From: CAZGLK01 sp964526375
GTDB lineage: Bacteria; Patescibacteriota; Minisyncoccia; JACQLN01
Reading direction: 5' to 3'
NCBI GenBank assembly: GCA_964526375.1
Contig: CAZGLK010000012.1
Location: 1-18,629, forward strand
DNA length: 18,629 nucleotides
Of this stretch, positions 13,439 through 18,629 are shown piece after piece (position 1 is the first letter of the stretch; every line of letters begins with the position of its first letter). The position numbers and the translations under genes were made by a program. Under the pieces are notes generated by a model that had not been told where the DNA came from, made no database searches, and worked only from the letters and a program-made list of their open reading frames with translations.

Positions 13439-13681
13439 CTTTACCTAAAAACAAGCGGGGGTGTATAATATGATGAAAGAGGTTCAAGACATGGACAGAA
13501 ACACAAAATCCGAGGCACGAAAATAACATCGTTAAACGTTAATCGGCAACGAAACCCGTATCGTTGAGAGTAAGACGTCTGACGTAACCGCTAGACGAAA
13601 CGGGCATCGTAACCCTTCAACGTTAAACGCAGTGGGTTCTGTTTAGAATTTCGATATTCGAATTTCGAATTTACCAAAAAC
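13439..13681. other. Intergenic region with possible promoter and paired repeats
   Basis: No convincing gene. TATAAT at 13464-13469 is a good -10 without a clear -35. Downstream, acgaaacccgtatcgt (13549-13564) and acgaaacgggcatcgt (13595-13610) are near-identical direct copies, and they are also complementary at 13 of 16 positions, so they can fold into a long stem. Other short palindromes (gacgtc, aacgtt) lie around them. The end, 13644-13675, is an AT-rich ttcgaat satellite. Together these could be a structured 5' leader for the 1400-residue protein or a small RNA. Confidence 0.4.
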
Positions 13682-16600
13682 ATGTTGTCTCCAGAAAACG
13701 GGCCGGATCGGCCAAAACTAGAAGATTCTTTAAGCGACATGGAAAAAGAAAAACTGCGCGCGGCTGGTTTAGTGCCTGAAAGCACCACAGAGCATCAAGC
13801 GGCAGACTCGGAAAAAACCGCCCGCATTGAGGAAATAACCGGAGTAGCTTTTCAGGCGGAGCAACAGGCTCTGGAAGGAGCTGATTTACTCACTCAAGGA
13901 TATGAAGAGTACTCCCGCCGGCTCCGAGAGGCGGGTGACAAGGCACTGGCCAAAATAGACGAGCTCACTAGGGGCGATAAAGAATTAAAAAAGGCGGTCC
14001 TCAAGAGACGCAGAGATGAAAGAGACGCAGAGATGGAAGAGCGCTTAAAAAACATAAAAGAATTGGGACCGATCCACCTCTCACCTTTAGAAATGGTTCA
14101 GGAACCAGAAACAGAGAATAAGGACACGGAAAAAGAAAAACCGCGCCAGGCCGGTTTGTCGTCTGAAAACATGGAAGCGCGCCCCGATACGATGAATCGT
14201 TTGAGCAATGAAGAAATAGCGGAACTGCTACGGCAGGTACTGCCAGCTGGTTCTTTACCACCGACAAGAAGACCTGAAGGGGTAGAAACCGGAACAAAAA
14301 CAGAGACAGAACAAACCAACCCACATGTTGAAACAGCATTCAAGATCTACGAGGAAACTCTAAAAGAAACCGGCGACGATGCCAAAGCCCAAGACAAAGC
14401 TTGGGGCAAGATTATGGAATTAACCGGCAATGATCTAGATCCAAGTCCTTTCAATCAACTGGCGGAAAAAATGGAACAAGCCGCCAAGCAGCGGGAGGGC
14501 CAAGCCGAAATAAAAGAACAAGAGCTCAAAGATAAAGCTGACCGGGCAGTCCCCGCTAAGCCAGAAACAAGTCCAGTCACAGAAACAACAACATCGGAGC
14601 CAGAATCCAGCACACCCACCCCCGAGCCGCCCAAGCCCGATATTATAATTGATCGCACCCCGGCCGAAAAAGCCGCTGATGTCAGCATCTCTCCACCAGA
14701 AAATCTGCCAGTTGCTGACACGACCCAGACAAAACCGGAAACAACCCTCCAGCCTCCAGCGCAAGAAGCATGGCTGGAAGCCGCAAAAGAGCTACGGCAG
14801 ATTCAGCAGGAAAAAGAAGCCGCGCTGGAACAAACAACCAATACAATCAAGGCCCTAGAATACTTTCTCCAAGACGCATCCAAACACGCCGGCAACGAGA
14901 AAGTTGACCCGCTTATCCAGCAACTCAAAGACCAAAAAGCCGCGCTGGAATTGGGTGCGGAAAACTTGGCTCGTCTGCAAAGCCCGTCCGCAATTAATAA
15001 ATTCATTGAACAAACTCAAAAATCAATAGAGGAATCCGGCGGGCTGATTGACGCATTAAGTAAGGCCGTAACAGAAATCGGAGAAACCAGCCCCAGCCAG
15101 CCCGAAGAAGCCGCGGCAGAACAAGAGCAGGCATTGAACCAAAGGGAGTTGGCCAAACAAACGCAGGCGGCCGAGAATGTAGACTTCACCGACATACCGG
15201 GACAGGAGCTTCAAGCCATAAAAGAGCTGGTGGCGATGCCCGAAGCCGAACGGGAAAAAATAGGCCTTGGTTTTAACAATCTGGGTTTCTATATTAAAGA
15301 AAAAACAAATAGCTGGCTGGCCGAAAACTTAAACAAAATCGGGGGCAAAATAGAAAAAGAAGGTTCAACCAAAAGATTCTTGGCGGCGCTGGCCGAAACC
15401 TTCAACCGCGACGGCAAAGAAGCTCAACAGAAACTTGACGACACTCAAAAAGGCCAGACTCATAAACTTACCAACGCGGCCTACTTGGGCGGCCTGGCTC
15501 TTAAATGGGGACGCAATGTAGCTGATGTTATCGGCTGGACGGCGGCCTCGCCACTGCGTGGTGTAACCATAGGCGCACAGATTCTCGGGCGAGGAACAGA
15601 AGCAATTAAAGAAGCGCGGCTTAAAAACGAGGAGGTTATAAACAAAACCCGAATAGAAGACATTGATGCCGCGTCTGAAGAGGCTTGGAAAATCTACGAG
15701 GCAGCCCAAGCCAAAGCCGTAGAAAGGAACGAGGAAAAAGTCATCATGCGAGACCTGGAAAAAGCCTATCGGGAATCTCTGCCCGCGGATTTATTAAAGC
15801 GTCTTCAAGCTAAGCCCGAGACTGGTTCGGGAGAGAACAAAATAGAACCCGGCATCGCGGAGAAAGTGATTCAAGGCACGATGAAATTCCACATTGAGCA
15901 GTCGGTCTCCCATCTAAAAAAACAAATAGACGAGATTGAGCAAAATCCCAAATTAAACGAGACCCAAAAAGCCGCTCAAACAGAAAATCTTTACGGAAAA
16001 TACGCTCGGCGGCTGGACGATTACGATCGCGTTCTTTCTCAATGGGGCGCCGTGGACGCCATCGCCATGGCCGCGCGCTACGGCGAGACCGGCTCAAAAA
16101 TGGTCGTAAAAGGCGTGATGGTGGAATCGCTGTATCTTTCTTTAGACAAAGTGGCCCATTATCTGGCCGACTCTTTGGACAAAGTCGGCGGCGTAACAGA
16201 GGCAATTGAACACCCGCTAAAATTTGCCAAGCAAGCGTTGGGACTAGAAAGGGAACCAGCAGATGTATCCAAAGCACCGACGAGAGGAGAACATACTGAA
16301 AGGCAAAAACAAGCCCTGGAGAAATACCGCCAAAAATTTGCCGAAAAATTTGCTGGTCCAGCACCCAAACCAGAAATCACGCCGTCGCAGACAGAACCGA
16401 CCCCATCAGCTAAACATTTTGAAGACATCATAGACAGCTCCAAAGTTGCCGGCAGTGATTCTATTTGGAAATCAACCAGAGAAATTTTTACCGGCCACGC
16501 CCAAGAGTTGGGTTATAAAGGCAGTCTGGACGACAAAGCCGCGCTGGACAAATGGGCCGAAACGCAAACCGCTAATTCAATTAAAGAACTGGCCGACAAA

Positions 16601-17884
16601 GAATATGGCGGCAAAATTCCCGACTTGGTTCACGGACCCACGACCGGCGGCGCGGGAGATAAAGTTGTTGTTGAGATTGGCGGGGACGGCAAACCCCACT
16701 TAAAGTTTGAGGCTTCTTCGGGCATCAAGCCGGGCTATTTGGAACACGAGGAGATCAAACCAGAAACGCCCGAGACAACTAAACCTCAAGAATCGCAAGA
16801 GATAAAACCACCAGTGCGTCTCGACGAACCCACAGGCGTCCAACCGCCGCCGGCTGTGGAGGGAACTGGCATAAAACCGCCCGAGACTACTCCGAGTGAA
16901 ATTCCCGCCGCTGGATCCCCGGGCGCTAAACTAAAAGAGGCCTATGAAGCCTCCCCCGATCGCAACCGCCAGCTAAAAGCCGTAAAAGACTATCTTGAAA
17001 AAACCGTCGCCGAGCCCGAAAACAAAATTATCTACCCTAAAAACCGGCTCTACGCTTTCGCCCGCATGTTCCCGGTTGAAGGCGTGGCCGCAAAAATAGA
17101 AAACATGGACACTCCCGCGGAACTGGCTAGAGCGTTAAAATCATTCGACGGACATATCGCGGCCGCTACCAGAACCTTGTTGAGAGGTGATCTCCAGCAA
17201 ATGACCAAAGACGCGGCCTTCTTTCCGGTGGAAGGCAAAAACCACGAGCTTTATTTTACTCAATCTTTAGGCAAGGGTGAATGGTGGCTCTGGCGCCTAG
17301 ACGACAAAGACCGCTACCTCGCCGCCAAACTGACTCCAAACAAAGAGGTATTCAAGTTTAATCTGGACAACCTTAAAGAGTTCTTGGATTACACTGAAAG
17401 CTCTGATGTTAGGCCAATGCCCATAGAGATACACACCGAACTGCCGCCCGAACATCCCGTTGTTGAAATGGAAGTAAAGAGTACAGGCCACCAAGTAGCC
17501 ACGGAAAAACAACTCCCGCCGGCTGGCGGTGATGAAACCGTAACCAAAATTGACGAACCCGGCCGCCAGGCCACCATCACAGAAAGTACGCAGACAAAAG
17601 AAGCCGAGGGAGTAAAAACCACGATACAGACAAAAGCGGTGGAGGGTACGCTTAGCGGTGAGATGACGCAAAAAATACATCAAGCCAGTTTTGAGTTGGC
17701 GGGCGTAACTGACAAAGATAAATTTATGGCGCAGGTGGAAAATGTAAAGGGCGGGAAGCTAACCCAAGCAGAACAGAAACTTTGGGATATCACCTACAAC
17801 TACGCGCAAACTAGCACCAATAAGCACATCACTCAACAGATGATAGAAACCCGCCTACAAGCCCTTGCGGCTGGCAAGAAATAA
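13682..17884 (+). CDS. Large multi-module coiled-coil protein, 1400 residues, unknown function
   Basis: I do not recognise this protein. It has no signal peptide and is mostly charged (Glu/Lys/Gln/Ala). Residues 1-260 contain two diverged copies of a module: 2-33 resembles 159-190 (LSxEN..RP..LS..E..L), and 74-103 resembles 223-252 (YEE...GD...A..KI.ELT). Residues 265-500 are coiled coil with a Pro/Thr/Glu linker. Residues ~597-645 hold a Gly/Ala-rich amphipathic region, possibly membrane associated. Residues ~915-1015 contain GSDSIW followed by a GDKVVVEIG strand, like a LysM-type module. Residues ~1080-1250 form a compact domain with an FPVEG repeat and WWLWRLDD, followed by a Thr/Glu linker and a helical C-terminus. 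No SD precedes the ATG. The multi-domain layout suggests a scaffold or structural role, but this is inference. Confidence 0.85.
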   Translation: MLSPENGPDRPKLEDSLSDMEKEKLRAAGLVPESTTEHQAADSEKTARIEEITGVAFQAEQQALEGADLLTQGYEEYSRRLREAGDKALAKIDELTRGDKELKKAVLKRRRDERDAEMEERLKNIKELGPIHLSPLEMVQEPETENKDTEKEKPRQAGLSSENMEARPDTMNRLSNEEIAELLRQVLPAGSLPPTRRPEGVETGTKTETEQTNPHVETAFKIYEETLKETGDDAKAQDKAWGKIMELTGNDLDPSPFNQLAEKMEQAAKQREGQAEIKEQELKDKADRAVPAKPETSPVTETTTSEPESSTPTPEPPKPDIIIDRTPAEKAADVSISPPENLPVADTTQTKPETTLQPPAQEAWLEAAKELRQIQQEKEAALEQTTNTIKALEYFLQDASKHAGNEKVDPLIQQLKDQKAALELGAENLARLQSPSAINKFIEQTQKSIEESGGLIDALSKAVTEIGETSPSQPEEAAAEQEQALNQRELAKQTQAAENVDFTDIPGQELQAIKELVAMPEAEREKIGLGFNNLGFYIKEKTNSWLAENLNKIGGKIEKEGSTKRFLAALAETFNRDGKEAQQKLDDTQKGQTHKLTNAAYLGGLALKWGRNVADVIGWTAASPLRGVTIGAQILGRGTEAIKEARLKNEEVINKTRIEDIDAASEEAWKIYEAAQAKAVERNEEKVIMRDLEKAYRESLPADLLKRLQAKPETGSGENKIEPGIAEKVIQGTMKFHIEQSVSHLKKQIDEIEQNPKLNETQKAAQTENLYGKYARRLDDYDRVLSQWGAVDAIAMAARYGETGSKMVVKGVMVESLYLSLDKVAHYLADSLDKVGGVTEAIEHPLKFAKQALGLEREPADVSKAPTRGEHTERQKQALEKYRQKFAEKFAGPAPKPEITPSQTEPTPSAKHFEDIIDSSKVAGSDSIWKSTREIFTGHAQELGYKGSLDDKAALDKWAETQTANSIKELADKEYGGKIPDLVHGPTTGGAGDKVVVEIGGDGKPHLKFEASSGIKPGYLEHEEIKPETPETTKPQESQEIKPPVRLDEPTGVQPPPAVEGTGIKPPETTPSEIPAAGSPGAKLKEAYEASPDRNRQLKAVKDYLEKTVAEPENKIIYPKNRLYAFARMFPVEGVAAKIENMDTPAELARALKSFDGHIAAATRTLLRGDLQQMTKDAAFFPVEGKNHELYFTQSLGKGEWWLWRLDDKDRYLAAKLTPNKEVFKFNLDNLKEFLDYTESSDVRPMPIEIHTELPPEHPVVEMEVKSTGHQVATEKQLPPAGGDETVTKIDEPGRQATITESTQTKEAEGVKTTIQTKAVEGTLSGEMTQKIHQASFELAGVTDKDKFMAQVENVKGGKLTQAEQKLWDITYNYAQTSTNKHITQQMIETRLQALAAGKK

Positions 17885-17909
17885 AAAAGGGAGACTTGTT
17901 AGTCTCCCT
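17883..17909 (-). terminator. Intrinsic terminator for the rightmost minus-strand gene
   Basis: agggagact and agtctccct pair with 9 bp around a 4-nt loop (17888-17909), and on the minus strand six T follow. The direction is therefore for the rightmost gene; on the plus strand there is no T run after the stem. A second 7-bp stem, cctcctg/caggagg (17915-17943), surrounds that gene's stop codon. Confidence 0.8.
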
Positions 17910-17930
17910 GTCTCCCTCCTGGGACTATGC

Positions 17931-18629
17931 TTACGGCAGGAGGGCCGTGGGAACGGCCACCAGGCAAAATGCCTGCCAGCCTCCCCAATCCTCCTCGGTC
18001 TGCTGCTTATACCGGATCACCTGGGACCCGGCGAGTTCCCAAGAGACAACAGGAGCCACTGTGTCTCTGCGAACAAGACGAACCCGGGCGTCCAAAGCCG
18101 CCTTATCGCGGGCGATGTTGAGGTCCCGACTCTGACCCCGCCCAACGGCAAATGTTACTTTGCCGTCTTTGGAGGTCCAGGTGGATGTCCGCATCCACCA
18201 CTCCCTGGGAAGATTCTTGTCGGCCATGTTCTCTTCCCAATTGGCCTCCTTCCGGGCCTTAAAGATATTGGAGATCGGCGCCGGACGAGCCGGACCAGAT
18301 ACGGCGTCAGCAAGTTTGGTTGTGTCGCGGCCAGCTGTGATAATCGTATCAGCCACCGCTTTTTCCACAAGTCCAAACTTCACGCGGACCTGACGCATGA
18401 ACTCATTAAACTGCGCCGTCTTGGCCTGGGCACTGGCGACGGTGTCAGCCAAAACCTTATTGGCATACCGCCAGACCATGCCAAGAGCTCGGGTTTTGAT
18501 CGAGTCCGAAAGAGCGCTGTCTTGGGCTTGCAGCCCAAAAAGAGCAACCTCCGCCTCAACCAAAAGTTTGAACTCGGCTTGCTGGCGCTTTTCAAGCTCG
18601 ACCACCTGACGGTCAAGCTCTCCAAACGC
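17931..18629 (-). CDS. LPP20-like protein, C-terminal part, 5' end outside window
   Basis: The frame is open through the right edge of the window; a GTG at 18605 would give 224 residues, but the preceding codons continue the same helical pattern, so the gene is probably truncated by the window. Residues 1-95 (from the GTG) are predicted helical and rich in Ala, Glu and Gln. Residues 100-115 are a Pro/Ala linker. Residues 136-224 contain WW...TST...GKVTFAVGRGQSRDLNIARDKAALDARVRL and end with EDWGGWQAFCLVAVP, which resembles the LPP20 family pattern (AVG..., A..KA...AR, final beta strand). Any signal peptide or lipobox would be outside the window. Base composition is more GC-rich than its neighbours and no satellites are seen. 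Confidence 0.65.
   Translation of the reverse strand, partial: AFGELDRQVVELEKRQQAEFKLLVEAEVALFGLQAQDSALSDSIKTRALGMVWRYANKVLADTVASAQAKTAQFNEFMRQVRVKFGLVEKAVADTIITAGRDTTKLADAVSGPARPAPISNIFKARKEANWEENMADKNLPREWWMRTSTWTSKDGKVTFAVGRGQSRDLNIARDKAALDARVRLVRRDTVAPVVSWELAGSQVIRYKQQTEEDWGGWQAFCLVAVPTALLP

Noticed and set aside
13493..13528. Eleven-codon frame MDRNTKSEARK before the large gene
   Set aside because: It has only a weak AGAGG upstream and no stalling motif; too short to support as a leader peptide.

Overview
The window looks like a chromosomal segment of an uncultivated bacterium of the Candidate Phyla Radiation (Patescibacteria). The RNA polymerase subunits are shortened relative to E. 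coli, and most starts lack a Shine-Dalgarno (SD) sequence. Short degenerate satellites fill almost every gene boundary. Several proteins carry in-frame palindromes or satellite-encoded inserts, and two large proteins resist functional assignment. UAA, UAG and UGA all end genes, so there is no sign of UGA recoding. This placement is inference from architecture, not a database match.

Layout. (1) 3-1145 (+): the C-terminal part of a membrane-anchored, probably beta-propeller protein. (2) 1176-11044 (-): a core block, transcribed right to left in the order rodA, rpoB, rpoC, rplJ, rplL. rpoB has a promoter of the form TTGACA-17-TACACT. rplJL lies downstream of rpoBC, the reverse of the E. coli order. 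It has its own promoter inside a perfect 13-bp-arm palindrome and a roughly 195-nt structured leader. The leader holds a terminator and an upstream segment that can pair with the terminator's 5' arm, as expected of an L10-type attenuator. (3) 11184-11437 (+): a self-contained unit with a near-consensus promoter, strong SD, 48-residue membrane miniprotein and intrinsic terminator. (4) 11627-13438: a divergent pair, a RecB/Cas4-like PD-(D/E)XK nuclease (-) and a membrane-anchored trypsin-like protease (+), both predicted to have almost no 5' UTR. (5) 13682-17884 (+): a 1400-residue cytoplasmic-looking protein with coiled coils and Pro/Glu-rich linkers, an internal duplication and a possible LysM-like module. 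(6) 17931-18629 (-): the C-terminal part of an LPP20-like protein with its own terminator, in more GC-rich DNA.

The block joins transcription (RpoB/RpoC), translation (L10/L12) and cell-wall synthesis (RodA). The most unusual signals are: palindromes inserted in frame in three unrelated proteins; 7-, 8- and 9-bp satellites that abut or supply start and stop codons; a palindromic promoter with elements on both strands; a satellite hairpin that places the rpoC SD in its loop; and the self-contained miniprotein unit. No rRNA, tRNA, CRISPR array or transposase was seen.
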